Program-made: the position numbers and the translations under genes | Shown: in pieces, positions 6,537 through 15,973 of the stretch | Layout: the number at the start of each line of letters is the position of its first letter | Numbering within the stretch: the first letter of the stretch is position 1 | Assembly (NCBI GenBank): GCA_963618055.1 | Contig: CAVERI010000013.1 | Coordinates: 1 to 44,036 of the forward strand | DNA from: SFHK01 sp963618055 | Lineage (GTDB): Bacteria > Bacillota > Clostridia > Christensenellales > Aristaeellaceae | Direction of reading: 5' to 3' | Length of the DNA: 44,036 nt | The notes under the pieces: generated by a model | What the model saw: only the letters and a program-made list of their open reading frames with translations | Databases searched by the model: none | Told to the model about the DNA's origin: nothing

Positions 6537-8335
6537 ACGGCGTCGCCGCGCTGGCCGGCAATCCAAACTGCGGAAAAACCACGCTGTTCAACGCGCTCAC
6601 CGGCTCCCACCAGTATGTGGGAAACTGGCCGGGCGTAACCGTTGAAAAGCGTGAGGCCATTTTTGACGTAAACGACGCGCAGGTCACGCTGATCGACCTG
6701 CCCGGCGCGTATTCCCTCACGCCCTATTCCATCGAGGAGCGCGTGACGGCGGAATATCTGAGCAGCAGGGAAGCGGGCGCAATTATCAACATCGTGGACG
6801 CAATGCATCTGGAGCGCAGCCTGCTTCTGACGCTTCAAATGCTGAACCGCCGCCTGCCAGTCATCGTCGCCGTCAACATGATGGACGAGCTGGCGCGGGA
6901 GGGCGGAAAAATCGACATAGCGGCGCTTTCGAACGCGCTAAGCTGTCCCGTAGTCGCCCTCAGCGCCCGGCGCAAAACCGGCTTCGACGAGCTGTTTTCG
7001 GCGCTGTATGAGAAAATCGCGCATCCCGCCGAATCTCCCGCCGCGCCCGCCGCAAACGAGGACGAGGAAGCCATTTACCGGCGCGTCTCCGCGCTTCTGC
7101 GGACGGCGGGCTATGAAAAGCGGAGCGGCGGCAAAGGTGACCGCACCGAAGCGCTCGACCAGGTTCTGACCGGGCGATACACCGCCTTTCCGATTCTGCT
7201 GGCGGTTCTGCTTTTCATGTTTTTTCTCGCCTTCGGCGCGCCCGGCGCGTATCTGACCGGGCTTGTGGGAAACGCGGTCGACCGACTGCGCGCACTGACG
7301 CTCTGGCTGCTGCGCAGGCAGCCCGCGTGGGTATCCTCGCTGATCGCCGACGGCATTCTGGCCGGAGCGGGCAGCGTGCTCGGCTTCCTGCCGCAGATTC
7401 TGATCTTGTACCTGCTGATGGCGGTCATCGAGGACACGGGCTATATGGCGCGCGCGGCGTTCATCACCGACCGGCTTCTCCGGCGACTCGGCCTGTCCGG
7501 GCGCAGCGTAATACCGATGCTGATGGGGCTCGGCTGCACGACGACGGCCGCCGCGGCGGCGCGGGGCGTGGAAAACGAGCGCGACCGGCGCATGACGGTG
7601 ATGCTCACGCCCTGCATGTCCTGCGGCGCGAAGCTGCCGGCATACGCGCTCATGGCGCGCGCCTTCTTTCCCGGTCACGAAGCCGCGGTCGTGCTGAGCC
7701 TGTACCTGCTGGGCGGGATCATGCTGGCGGTCATGGGCGCGTTTCTTCGGCGGTTCGTGTTCCGCGAGGGTGAAACGCCGTTCCTGATGGAGCTTCCTGC
7801 CTATCGTCTGCCGGTATGGCGCAGCGTCGGGCGGCGGCTATACGAACGCGCGCGCGATTTTGTGCGCCGCGCCGGCACGCTGATCGTGCTTTTAAGCGCC
7901 GTATGCTGGTTCCTTCAGGCGTTCACGCCCGCGCTGAAGCTGACCGCGCGCATGGACGATTCCATCATGGCCAGCGTCGGCCGCGGACTCGCGCCGCTGT
8001 TTCGGCCGATGGGCTTCGGCAGCTGGCAGGCGGTTTCCAGCCTGCTCTCCGGCCTTATCGCCAAGGAGGGCATTCTCTCGGCCATGCAGGTGCTGTTCCA
8101 CGCGCCGGGCGCGGCGGCGCTCACGCGTGCGCTGCCTGCGGCCTTTGACGGCGCGGCGGGCGCATATGCGTTTCTCGCTTTCATACTCATCAGCCCGCCG
8201 TGCGTATCGGCGATTTCCGCCAGCGCACGCGAATTAAAATCGCGCAGGCTCCTGCTTTCCATGCTTGCCATGGAAACGATCTTCGCCGCGTTCGTATCGA
8301 CAGCCGCCTATCAGCTTCTGCGCTTCATCCTGTAA
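6533..8335 (+). CDS. feoB: Ferrous iron transporter B (GTPase-coupled)
   Basis: The 600-residue protein has an N-terminal G domain: GNPNCGKTT (G1, residues 8-16), DLPG (G3), NMMD (G4). A helical spacer is followed by a membrane domain with the two Gate motifs, including GCTTTAAAAARGVENERDRR and the MLTPCMSCGAKLPAYALMARAFF stretch with the conserved pore Cys, and the closing SPPCVSAISA region. FeoB imports Fe(II) across the cytoplasmic membrane in anaerobes. It lacks the long C-terminal extension of enterobacterial FeoB. A longer in-frame reading from 6257 is rejected because family similarity starts at 6533. A strong terminator overlaps its stop. Confidence 0.93.
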   Translation: MNGVAALAGNPNCGKTTLFNALTGSHQYVGNWPGVTVEKREAIFDVNDAQVTLIDLPGAYSLTPYSIEERVTAEYLSSREAGAIINIVDAMHLERSLLLTLQMLNRRLPVIVAVNMMDELAREGGKIDIAALSNALSCPVVALSARRKTGFDELFSALYEKIAHPAESPAAPAANEDEEAIYRRVSALLRTAGYEKRSGGKGDRTEALDQVLTGRYTAFPILLAVLLFMFFLAFGAPGAYLTGLVGNAVDRLRALTLWLLRRQPAWVSSLIADGILAGAGSVLGFLPQILILYLLMAVIEDTGYMARAAFITDRLLRRLGLSGRSVIPMLMGLGCTTTAAAAARGVENERDRRMTVMLTPCMSCGAKLPAYALMARAFFPGHEAAVVLSLYLLGGIMLAVMGAFLRRFVFREGETPFLMELPAYRLPVWRSVGRRLYERARDFVRRAGTLIVLLSAVCWFLQAFTPALKLTARMDDSIMASVGRGLAPLFRPMGFGSWQAVSSLLSGLIAKEGILSAMQVLFHAPGAAALTRALPAAFDGAAGAYAFLAFILISPPCVSAISASARELKSRRLLLSMLAMETIFAAFVSTAAYQLLRFIL

Positions 8336-8377
8336 AACGCGCGGCAGACGATCGCTTTCTCGTCTGCCGCGCGTTTT
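8334..8377. terminator. Bidirectional terminator between feoB and purO
   Basis: AAAACGCGCGGCAGACG pairs with CGTCTGCCGCGCGTTTT, a 17-base perfect inverted repeat flanked by A4/T4. It serves convergent feoB (+) and purO (-). Confidence 0.9.
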
Positions 8378-8385
8378 CCATGGAA

Positions 8386-9099
8386 TCAGCGGTTTTTGTT
8401 GATAATTCGGCTCATGCCCTTGTGGCTGGTCAGATCGATCGTGCGCACCCACAGCGAGACCTTGTTTTCGGCGTTCAGGTTTTCCCAAATGTCGGCCACG
8501 ATGTCGAAGATCGAGCCGTTCAGCGTAACCTGCACCGGCTCGCCGCTGAAGGACGGCAGCGGGTTCGCGTCGTATTCGTAGGAATGCATAAAGTATCCCG
8601 TGCCCGCGGGAACGTTCTCATAGCCGAACACATACCGACCCGTGCTCGCGCCCACGGCGTCCATCGCCTTGACCACGCTCATCTTCAGGCGGAAATCCTC
8701 GCCATTCATCGTCGCTATGGCGCTCAGGCGCGGTGTGAAATGCGGCGCGTCCGGCAGGAAGCCCTGCGCGGCCACGGTTTCCTCAAACGACTTTCCGGCG
8801 GTCAGCGCGTCATACATGGTTTCCACATGGCTGCCGTTGCCGATTAAAAGCTTGTTTTCAAAGGCCAAGACCGGGGAATAAACCAAAAGCGCCTCATTTC
8901 GCATGGCGGAGGCGATAAACGGCTCGATGCGCACGCCGCCGCCATCCTCCACGAACACGCGATTCTTGCTCAACGCGCTCCTGCCCATGATAAAATATGT
9001 AAGCACCGCGCTGCTTCCATCCGCGCTTTTACCGGCAATCATGCCGCAGCCCGGATAGCTGACGCGCGCGACCGCACTGCCCAACGACATCGCTTTCAT
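8386..9099 (-). CDS. purO: PurO-type IMP cyclohydrolase
   Basis: The 237-residue protein starts at ATG 9099, with GGAGG seven bases upstream; a longer frame is open but lacks such a site. Early motifs SYPGCGMIAGKSADG and YFIMGRSALSKNRVF are typical of the archaeal-type PurO family that many Clostridia carry. PurO closes the purine ring of FAICAR to give IMP, the last step of de novo purine synthesis, done by PurH in most bacteria. No other purine biosynthesis gene is adjacent. An inverted repeat lies just upstream. Confidence 0.8.
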   Translation of the reverse strand: MKAMSLGSAVARVSYPGCGMIAGKSADGSSAVLTYFIMGRSALSKNRVFVEDGGGVRIEPFIASAMRNEALLVYSPVLAFENKLLIGNGSHVETMYDALTAGKSFEETVAAQGFLPDAPHFTPRLSAIATMNGEDFRLKMSVVKAMDAVGASTGRYVFGYENVPAGTGYFMHSYEYDANPLPSFSGEPVQVTLNGSIFDIVADIWENLNAENKVSLWVRTIDLTSHKGMSRIINKNR

Positions 9100-9122
9100 A
9101 TTTTTTCCTCCTGTACATATAA

Positions 9123-9163
9123 AAATCCGTCGATATATATTATATCCAATCATCGACGGATTT
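9123..9163 (-). terminator. Inverted repeat between esterase and purO (terminator, with possible promoter in loop)
   Basis: AAATCCGTCGAT and its exact complement are separated by an AT-rich 17-base loop. On the minus strand it ends in TTTTT, so it can stop transcription from the esterase genes. The loop contains TATAAT on the minus strand, which could be the purO -10, though no clear -35 is visible; the arms could then act as an operator. Confidence 0.6.
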
Positions 9164-9199
9164 ATACGGTGTCTCTGCTAATGATTCGCGTATTTCTCG

Positions 9200-9967
9200 T
9201 CAAATCAGAGCATCATCATGCAGAAAGGCGAGAAAACGCTTCAAATGCTCGTCCCAGAACTCCCACGTGTGCGCGCCGGGATCCTCATCGTAGACATAGC
9301 CGAAGGGATTGCCGGGGACGGACTGGAAGAAATCCCGCGTCTCATGCGCGCGCTCTAAAAGGAAATCCTTATCGCCGCAGGCATGATAGATTCTCGGGCA
9401 GGGGCCGCCCGCCTCCACGATGCGCCGCGCGCTGCCGAGCACGTCCTCCTCGGTTCCGGTCAGGTCGCGGTCGCCGTGCAGCATGTGTCTGCGCGCCGCG
9501 TCCCGGGGCGACAGCTCCGCGCCCGGCTTGCGGTTGTACGCGCCGGCGGAATAGCTGCCGATGGCGGCATAGTTCTCCGGCCGCGCCAGACCGATTTTCA
9601 GGCAGCCCGCGCCGCCCATCGACAGGCCGGAAATGAAGTTGTCCTCGCGCCGCGCGCTCAGCGGGAAGAAGCCGCGCATGATCTTCGGCAGCTCGTCGGC
9701 GATATAGGTAAAATACTTTCCGCCGTGCGCCATGTTCGCATAGCCGGAAAGGTGGCCGTTCGGCATCACGACGGCAAGGTCGTACTTGTCCACGTAGCGT
9801 TCCACGCTCGTGCGCCGTCCCCACACGGTATGGTTGTCGCTCATGCCGTGCAGCAGCCACAGCGTTTTAAAGCCGTGCTCCGGCGCGGTCTTCTGCGGCA
9901 GAATCACGTCGCACGCCACGCACATGCCCAGCGCGTTCGAGAAGAAGTTCACATGCATCAGCGCCAT
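9200..9967 (-). CDS. Esterase of the esterase D / EstA family (copy 1)
   Basis: This 255-residue alpha/beta-hydrolase has the LLHGMSDNHTVW oxyanion region, the nucleophile elbow GLSMGG and a C-terminal His in AHTWEFWDEH. It matches Firmicutes acetyl- or tributyrin-esterases (EstA) that also resemble S-formylglutathione hydrolase. No signal peptide, so it is cytoplasmic. Its ATG lies two bases from the stop of a second esterase, so the two are co-transcribed. Substrates are probably short-chain acyl esters, such as acetyl groups from plant sugars (inference). Confidence 0.8.
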   Translation of the reverse strand: MALMHVNFFSNALGMCVACDVILPQKTAPEHGFKTLWLLHGMSDNHTVWGRRTSVERYVDKYDLAVVMPNGHLSGYANMAHGGKYFTYIADELPKIMRGFFPLSARREDNFISGLSMGGAGCLKIGLARPENYAAIGSYSAGAYNRKPGAELSPRDAARRHMLHGDRDLTGTEEDVLGSARRIVEAGGPCPRIYHACGDKDFLLERAHETRDFFQSVPGNPFGYVYDEDPGAHTWEFWDEHLKRFLAFLHDDALI

Positions 9968-9968
9968 A

Positions 9969-10763
9969 TCAGCAGTCCTCCTTTCCCAGCGGCAGCCAGT
10001 TCAGAACCGTCTGCACCTTCTGATCCCAGTATTTCCACTGGTGGTCGCCCGGGGATTCCTCGTAGGTGAGGTCGTAGCCCAGCGCGTTCAGATGGTCGCG
10101 CATGCGCACGTTCTCGCCGTACAGGAAATCCTCCTTGCCGCACCACATATACAGCTTGGGAAGCGGCTTCCCGCTCGCCTTCAGCTCCTCCGCGGCGGCG
10201 AACAGGTCGTTAAACGAGCCGCGTACCGTCTCTGCGGGGCCGAAAATGTCTTCCCAGTAGCGCTTGTCCGCAAACGCGGTCGTCTCGCAGATGTCCGCAA
10301 TGTCCACGCCGCCGGACAGCGACGCGGCGCAGGAGAACGTCTCCGGCGCGCGCAGTGCCAGCTTCAGCGCGCCATAGCCGCCCATCGACAGACCGCAGGC
10401 AAACGTGTCCTCGCGCCGGCGGCTCATGCGCGGGAAGAACGCGCGGCACACGCGCGGCAGCTCCTCCGAAATATAGGTGAACCACTTATAGCCGCAGTGC
10501 ATGTCGGTATACCAGCCCAGCTGCGTGGACGGCATCACGACCGCAATGCCCTTTTCGGACGCATAGCGCTCAATGCTCGTGCGCCGCTGCCAGATCGTGT
10601 GGTCGTCGCTCATGCCGTGCAGAAGGTACAGCGTCTTCCAGCCGCCCTTCCCATCCCTGCCCTCCATGCCGATCTGCCCCTTTGTTTCCTCGGGCAGAAT
10701 CACGTCCATTTCCACGCACATGCCCAGCACGTCCGAGAAAAAGTCGGTATGAATCAATGCCAT
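9969..10763 (-). CDS. Esterase of the esterase D / EstA family (copy 2)
   Basis: This 264-residue paralogue of the downstream gene has the same opening (MALIHTDFFSDVLGMCVEMDVILP), LLHGMSDDHTIW, the GLSMGGYGALKLAL elbow and a final HQWKYWD with the catalytic His. The two differ most in the middle cap region (here SLSGGVDIADICETTAF), which may give different ester specificity. It follows the MATE gene by about 27 bases, so the MATE-esterase genes can form one transcript. Confidence 0.8.
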   Translation of the reverse strand: MALIHTDFFSDVLGMCVEMDVILPEETKGQIGMEGRDGKGGWKTLYLLHGMSDDHTIWQRRTSIERYASEKGIAVVMPSTQLGWYTDMHCGYKWFTYISEELPRVCRAFFPRMSRRREDTFACGLSMGGYGALKLALRAPETFSCAASLSGGVDIADICETTAFADKRYWEDIFGPAETVRGSFNDLFAAAEELKASGKPLPKLYMWCGKEDFLYGENVRMRDHLNALGYDLTYEESPGDHQWKYWDQKVQTVLNWLPLGKEDC

Positions 10764-10790
10764 GGGTTTGTTCCTCCCTTCGAAGCCGTC

Positions 10791-12170
10791 TCAGGCTTCC
10801 TTCTTCATTTGCGTAAGAATCGTCGATTTCTTCTCCCAGCCGCCGCGATAGTAGTAAATCAGCAGCAGTGTGGAGCACAGAATCCATCCCATCGGGTACG
10901 CCAGCGCCACCACATAGAAGGAATTTGTCAGATGCGAAAACACATACAGGTAAATCTGCCTGAACGCCACAAACGACGACAGCATGATGATCATCGGCGG
11001 CAGCGAGCAGCCCGCGCCGCGCAGAACGCCCGCGTAAATGTTGTTGATGGCGCACATGATGTAGAACGGACTCATCATCATCAGGAAGATGGAGCCGTAA
11101 TACAGCACGTCCGGCTCGGTATTGAAAATGGAAACCAGACTGCGGCGGAACAGGATCATCGGTATGCACAGACCCACGCATACAAGCGCGGCCATGCGCA
11201 TCGTGACCTTCAGTCCCTCCTTCGCCCTCTCCCGCTTGCCCGCGCCGAGATTCTGGCCGGTGAACGTCGTCGCCGCAAGGCTGATGGAGCTGATCGGCAG
11301 GAGCGCGAACTGGTCAATCTTGCCATACGCCGTCCAGCCCGCCATGCAGTCCGCGCCGAACACGTTGATGTAGCCCTGCACGAACACGTTTGAGAAGCTG
11401 GTGATGAACGACTGAATAGCCGACGGAAGCCCGATTTTGAAAATCGCGACCAGAATCGACCGATCAACGCGCAGGTGCAGCCAGTCCACGCGGTAGGCCA
11501 TGTGAGAGCTCGTCAGCACATACAACACCATAAACGCCGAAATGAACTGCGCGATCACCGTCGCGTAGGCGACGCCCTCAATGGCCCAGTCATACCTCGT
11601 CACAAACAGAATGTCCAGCACGGTGTTGACGATCGTCGTAATAATCAGAAAGATCAGCGGCCGGAGCGAATCGCCCACGGCGCGCAGGATGCCCGCGCCG
11701 ACGTTGTACAGAAGCATGCCTGAAACACCCCAGAAGTAGATGCGCAGGTAGCGATCCGCCATATCGTACACCTCTGGAGTCTTGTCCATTTTCATGATCT
11801 TCAGAAACAGCGGCACCGCCAAGTTGCCTAAGAACGTGCATATGACGCACGCCGCCAGCGCCACGACCATGGTCGTCTGCACCGCGTCGGACAGCTTTCG
11901 ATCATCCTTCGCGCCGCAGTACTGCGCAATGACCACGCCCGCGCCGGTCGCGATGCCGATGAAGAAGCCGATAATCGCGTTAATCGAGCTGCCGACCGAG
12001 CCGACCGCCGCCAGCGCCTCCTTGCTGACATACTGCCCGAGCACGATGCTGTCCACCGTGTTGTACATCTGCTGGAAAATGTTTCCGATCAGAAGCGGCC
12101 ACGCGAATCGCGCAATCTGCTTCCACACGCTTCCCTGCGTAAGATCGATTTCACTTCGTCTCAGATTCAT
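10791..12170 (-). CDS. MATE-family efflux transporter (first)
   Basis: The 459-residue protein has 12 predicted helices and the typical MATE start: LTQGSVWKQIARFAWPLLIGNIFQQMYNTVDSIVLG. MATE pumps export organic cations, drugs or metabolites using Na+ or H+ gradients. I chose ATG 12170, with GAGGA ten bases upstream. That overlaps the end of the YlbJ-like gene by 20 bases, which suggests translational coupling. An open frame continues 16 codons upstream but would overlap more deeply. The substrate is unknown. Confidence 0.85.
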   Translation of the reverse strand: MNLRRSEIDLTQGSVWKQIARFAWPLLIGNIFQQMYNTVDSIVLGQYVSKEALAAVGSVGSSINAIIGFFIGIATGAGVVIAQYCGAKDDRKLSDAVQTTMVVALAACVICTFLGNLAVPLFLKIMKMDKTPEVYDMADRYLRIYFWGVSGMLLYNVGAGILRAVGDSLRPLIFLIITTIVNTVLDILFVTRYDWAIEGVAYATVIAQFISAFMVLYVLTSSHMAYRVDWLHLRVDRSILVAIFKIGLPSAIQSFITSFSNVFVQGYINVFGADCMAGWTAYGKIDQFALLPISSISLAATTFTGQNLGAGKRERAKEGLKVTMRMAALVCVGLCIPMILFRRSLVSIFNTEPDVLYYGSIFLMMMSPFYIMCAINNIYAGVLRGAGCSLPPMIIMLSSFVAFRQIYLYVFSHLTNSFYVVALAYPMGWILCSTLLLIYYYRGGWEKKSTILTQMKKEA

Positions 12171-13140
12171 CCTGCGCCGTTCCTCTCCAATGCCCCGTAA
12201 ATTTGCCAATTCCCACAAGCAGCGCCAGCACCGCCAGCGCCGCCGCGCATACGCACGCCGTCCGGTAGGCCGCGAGCGTTCCCGGTACGGCCGGAAGCCG
12301 CAAACGCTCCGTCAGCCTGTATATACCCATGCACAGCCCGCCGCAAATCGCCTTGACAGGAAAAAACCATCTTGTATCCACGCCCGAAGACTTTAGCCGC
12401 GCGCGGTTCTGAAGCCCCGCGCAGATTCCGCCAAAGCCGCACAGAAAGGCCGCAAGGGTCGCGTTTCGCGCCTGCGCGGCGAGAAAGCATCCCCTCGAAA
12501 CCTCGATATAGGGCTGCGCGCCCTCGGGCAGCAGCCCGCCGAGCACGCTCGTAAGCGTCATCCAGCCACACACGGACAAAACGCCCATGATCGCGGACGT
12601 CATCGCGCTTTCGCCGCGTGCCGCCGCGTCTGCCGCCGTGCGTTCGCGAAACCACGTTTCCGGCAGCCGCGCGCACAGAAGCGCACCCAGAATAAGCGAC
12701 AGCGCCATGCTTCCCCACAGACGCGCGCCCACGGCGGCGTCCGCGAACATGCCCGTTCCCACGGAGCAGACCAGAAATACCGGCCCTAAACCGGAAACCA
12801 GAACGCCCAGCGTGAACCGCTGGCGCGGAGAAAGCGCGCTCGCGCACCGTCCCGCCGCCGTCGCGCCCGCGGGCGTTCCCGCCATCAAGCCCACGACCGC
12901 CGCTGAGGCCGCGCGGCCCGGCAGTCGGAACGCGCGCATTGGTCGGGCGAACAGGCGCTCATAGCCGTCCCGCGCCTCCTCGCTGGTCAGCACGGGCAAA
13001 AGCGCCAGAAACGGAAACAGCGACGGCGCGATGGCGTGCGCCCAAAGCGCCATCGCCGACCGCGCCTGCTCGGCGCAGCGCGCCGGAAACAGCATAAGGC
13101 AGGCGCACATTCCCAAAGCCAGCCCATATTTCAATTCCAT
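12151..13140 (-). CDS. ylbJ: YlbJ-like sporulation integral membrane protein
   Basis: The protein has 329 residues and about eight hydrophobic segments. The family signature is seen in WAHAIAPSLFPFLALLPVL and in GLMAGTPAGATAAGRCASAL, which matches the YlbJ Gly-rich loop (nucleoside-recognition/Gate fold). YlbJ is a sigma-E membrane protein needed for spore cortex assembly in Bacillus. The start is doubtful: GGAGGGG abuts ATG 13140 with no spacer, so TTG two codons downstream (six-base spacing) may be the real start. Being next to a MATE gene is unusual for a spore gene. Confidence 0.7.
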   Translation of the reverse strand: MELKYGLALGMCACLMLFPARCAEQARSAMALWAHAIAPSLFPFLALLPVLTSEEARDGYERLFARPMRAFRLPGRAASAAVVGLMAGTPAGATAAGRCASALSPRQRFTLGVLVSGLGPVFLVCSVGTGMFADAAVGARLWGSMALSLILGALLCARLPETWFRERTAADAAARGESAMTSAIMGVLSVCGWMTLTSVLGGLLPEGAQPYIEVSRGCFLAAQARNATLAAFLCGFGGICAGLQNRARLKSSGVDTRWFFPVKAICGGLCMGIYRLTERLRLPAVPGTLAAYRTACVCAAALAVLALLVGIGKFTGHWRGTAQDESETK

Positions 13141-13187
13141 CCCCTCCGCCCAAGCCTATGCCGCGGGTAGGATGGAGTTGTCCGTAT

Positions 13188-14555
13188 TTATGGAAGAAGC
13201 TCGTAGGCGAACGATTCCTTGCCCAGATTCAGCGTCAGCGTCCACGCGCCGCCCTCCTCAAGCAGGTACGCAGGCACCTCGCACGCCACGACCAGCCTCG
13301 CCCGCGCCAGAATGCCAAGCGTTCCCGCGAAGGACTCGCCGCCGTTTTTCTCGCAGTACACGTTGGCCGGGAACGACCACTGCCCCTCATAGGCGCAGGT
13401 CGCGCTCACGTCCCACGACAGGGACAGCGCCTCGGCGCTTCGGTTCTGAATCACGCCGTCTGCCAGAATCAGCACGTTATCCGCATCCGCCGCAGTCTTG
13501 AGACTGCCGGTCTGCGTGGTGTCCACGCCGCTCGCCGTCCACCAGCGATTCAGCGCGAAGCGCGCTTTCTCTGAAGTCTGCGTATACGCATACGCCTCCG
13601 CCGCATCCGCGTCCACGGGCTCAGCCGCAGCGCCGGAGAGAATGTCCAGAAGCCTCGCGTCGGCATAGCCGGTTTCCAGAAGGCCATAGCGCTTCTGCGC
13701 GCGCAGCACCGCGGCGCGCATATCGTCGTTAATCACCTTGCCCGTGCCGTTTTTTAGAAAGCCCCGCGCCGCGAGCAGCGCCTGCGTGTCTCGAATCGCG
13801 TTCTGCGCCGCGCCCGCGCCGATCAGGCCGAACACCGCGTCCGTCGTCACGCTGCCGCTCGCGCCCTTCTGCCGAAGCTCCGGCATGCGCGCGTTTCCGT
13901 GACGGGCGGCAAACGCCTGCCGCGCCAGATCCTCCAAGCCGTAGGCCGTGAAATCGGGCGCGCCGCCCGGAAGGCTGAGCGCGCGGAGGGACTCCGCCGC
14001 AAACTCCGCCGCGGCCGAGGGATAGTAGCCGTCGCGCTTCTTCGCCTCGACGATCAGCTGCCCGTCGCCCAGCAGACACACGGAAGCCTCCCGTGACTCA
14101 TACAGTCGGGAAAGGAACGAAAGCGCCTCGCCGGTCAGATAGCACACGCCCGTTTCCACACGCGTGCCCGAGCGGGCTTCCGCGTTCAGCGGGAACACGC
14201 AGGTGGTATCGTCCAATGTAATCAGCAGCGCGCGCGGGTTCGCCGCCGTCCGGCCGGTGTACAGCGCCTTCAGAACAGGATAAGATACGCCGGTCTGCGT
14301 GTTGCCCTCCAGCACCATTTCGAACATCGGCGCGTCCGACAGGCCGTTTTTGTCCGCGCGCTCGCGATACGCGCGCTCCAGCAGCGACGCTTCGTCGCCG
14401 GACACGGTGAAATCCCCATTCCGCTCCTCCGTCCAGCTGTCATAGCGCGTGAGCGCGTCCACGTTAATCCCATCGTCCGCGCGCGGAATCGACTCGCCAA
14501 GCGCAGCCGACGCAATCAGAAGCATGCAAAGCAAGCCGCACAGAAATTTCTTCAA
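13188..14555 (-). CDS. Secreted protein with peptidoglycan-binding-like region (unknown function)
   Basis: The start is TTG 14555, with GGGAGTG nine bases upstream. Residues 1-20 are a signal peptide ending in ASAALG before ESIP; there is no lipobox Cys. The 455-residue product has no clear enzyme motif. Around residues 255-310, TQALLAARGFLKNGTGKVINDDMRAAVLRAQKRYGL resembles a PG_binding_1 repeat, in a diverged form. The C-terminal ~120 residues look beta-rich. A canonical promoter precedes it. Probably an extracytoplasmic, wall-associated protein; the role is unknown. Confidence 0.6.
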   Translation of the reverse strand: MKKFLCGLLCMLLIASAALGESIPRADDGINVDALTRYDSWTEERNGDFTVSGDEASLLERAYRERADKNGLSDAPMFEMVLEGNTQTGVSYPVLKALYTGRTAANPRALLITLDDTTCVFPLNAEARSGTRVETGVCYLTGEALSFLSRLYESREASVCLLGDGQLIVEAKKRDGYYPSAAAEFAAESLRALSLPGGAPDFTAYGLEDLARQAFAARHGNARMPELRQKGASGSVTTDAVFGLIGAGAAQNAIRDTQALLAARGFLKNGTGKVINDDMRAAVLRAQKRYGLLETGYADARLLDILSGAAAEPVDADAAEAYAYTQTSEKARFALNRWWTASGVDTTQTGSLKTAADADNVLILADGVIQNRSAEALSLSWDVSATCAYEGQWSFPANVYCEKNGGESFAGTLGILARARLVVACEVPAYLLEEGGAWTLTLNLGKESFAYELLP

Positions 14556-14586
14556 CCGTATTCACTCCCTATCCTCACATGCAGCC

Positions 14587-14615
14587 ATTATAACACATTT
14601 TCCGCCGATACTCAA
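14587..14615 (-). promoter_or_regulatory. Promoter of the secreted-protein gene
   Basis: On the minus strand: TTGAGT (14615-14610), 17-base spacer, TATAAT (14592-14587). The -35 overlaps the stop codon of the upstream MFS gene. Confidence 0.7.
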
Positions 14616-15973
14616 CCGTCGTCGCCCACCCTGCGGCTGATCAGGCGAATACAGATCGCCGCAAGGCTCACCAGAATGCCGGTCAGCACCACGATCAGCT
14701 GCTTGTTGGTCAGCACAAACGCACCCAGTGACACGCTGGCCTCCTGCGTGGAAAGAATAAAGTACTTTCCAACCGTCACGCCCACCAGCGCCGAAAGGTT
14801 GGCACAGGTAGAATAGAAGCCGATAAACACCGTCTGGTTCTCGCGCGGCATGTTGACGTAGGGAATGCCGGTGAACGACAGATTGATGCCGATGGCAAAC
14901 GTGAAGCCCACAATCAGCGCCAGCGCGTAGAACCACGGCGCATCCTTCGTCACCGCGGCCAGCAGGAAGTAGTGCAGCGCGTAGATCGACATGGAAAACG
15001 ACAGCGTGCGGAACCAGCCGTATTTTCCCAGCACCCTTCGCCAGACCGGCGTGAGAAACAGCACAATCGGCACGTTCAGCATATTGATGAGCGTAATCGT
15101 CGAATACGCCATTTCCACGTTTTTAAGCAGGTACACCGTGTAATAGGAGCCGGGCACATTCGCCGTGATGTTCCACACGGAGACCACCGCGATGGTGTAC
15201 AGATACTTCTTCTCGTGCAGCGGGCGGGAGAACAGCTCGCGCACGGTAAACCGCTCGCCGGAGGATTCGTAAGGATACTCGCGGATATGGAAGTACAGGT
15301 AGATTTCCACCGCGCAAAGCACCGCCGCAATGGCGCGCAGCGTCAAAAGACCATAGTAGCTCATGTCGTGCGCGGCAAAGACGTCCACAATCCAGCCGCC
15401 CAGCAGGTTGCACACAGCCACGACTGCGCCCACCGTCATGGTGATCAGGGAGAAATAGCTTTTGCGCGCCTCGTTCGGCAGGTTCTGAATATGCCAGATG
15501 GAAATGCCCGGCGAAATAAACGCGTTGATGATGTTCACAATCAGAACGCCCGCACCGGTCATATACAGCCGAATCTGCCTGTCCACCGGGAACAGCGGAA
15601 TCAGGCCGATGAGAACGACGTTGATGAAATACAAAATGGCGCGAAGCACCGTCAGCATCGTGCGCCGCTTGGGAAACTGCTCCAAAAGCAGCGGCGAAAA
15701 GCACTGAAGCATGTTCGCCGCCAGCGAGAACATGCTCATCGTGCCGATAAAGCCGTCCCCCGCGTTCAGGTGCAGAAGCAATCCCGTCCAGAACGTGCCG
15801 CCGACAAAGTTGGCGATCACGTTGGACGTGTAGTTGCACATCACAAGCCGTTTTCTGTCCTGACTGGACGGATCGCCCTTTTGGTACCAGCCCTCCAGCG
15901 CGCTGTCGCGAAGCCGCCGCGCCGCGCGGCGAAGATCAAGGGAGCGAAGATCATTCAGCTTCAGCTTTCTCAT
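14612..15973 (-). CDS. Major facilitator superfamily transporter
   Basis: The 453-residue protein has about 12 membrane helices after a basic 45-residue cytoplasmic start (RDSALEGWYQKGDPSSQDRKR). The fold and loop positions (HIQNLPNEARKSYFSL after helix 4) fit MFS permeases; no substrate signature was recognised. GGAGG lies six bases before ATG 15973. The ATG overlaps the end of the second MATE gene by 23 bases, so the two transporters are translated from one message. Confidence 0.75.
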   Translation of the reverse strand: MRKLKLNDLRSLDLRRAARRLRDSALEGWYQKGDPSSQDRKRLVMCNYTSNVIANFVGGTFWTGLLLHLNAGDGFIGTMSMFSLAANMLQCFSPLLLEQFPKRRTMLTVLRAILYFINVVLIGLIPLFPVDRQIRLYMTGAGVLIVNIINAFISPGISIWHIQNLPNEARKSYFSLITMTVGAVVAVCNLLGGWIVDVFAAHDMSYYGLLTLRAIAAVLCAVEIYLYFHIREYPYESSGERFTVRELFSRPLHEKKYLYTIAVVSVWNITANVPGSYYTVYLLKNVEMAYSTITLINMLNVPIVLFLTPVWRRVLGKYGWFRTLSFSMSIYALHYFLLAAVTKDAPWFYALALIVGFTFAIGINLSFTGIPYVNMPRENQTVFIGFYSTCANLSALVGVTVGKYFILSTQEASVSLGAFVLTNKQLIVVLTGILVSLAAICIRLISRRVGDDG

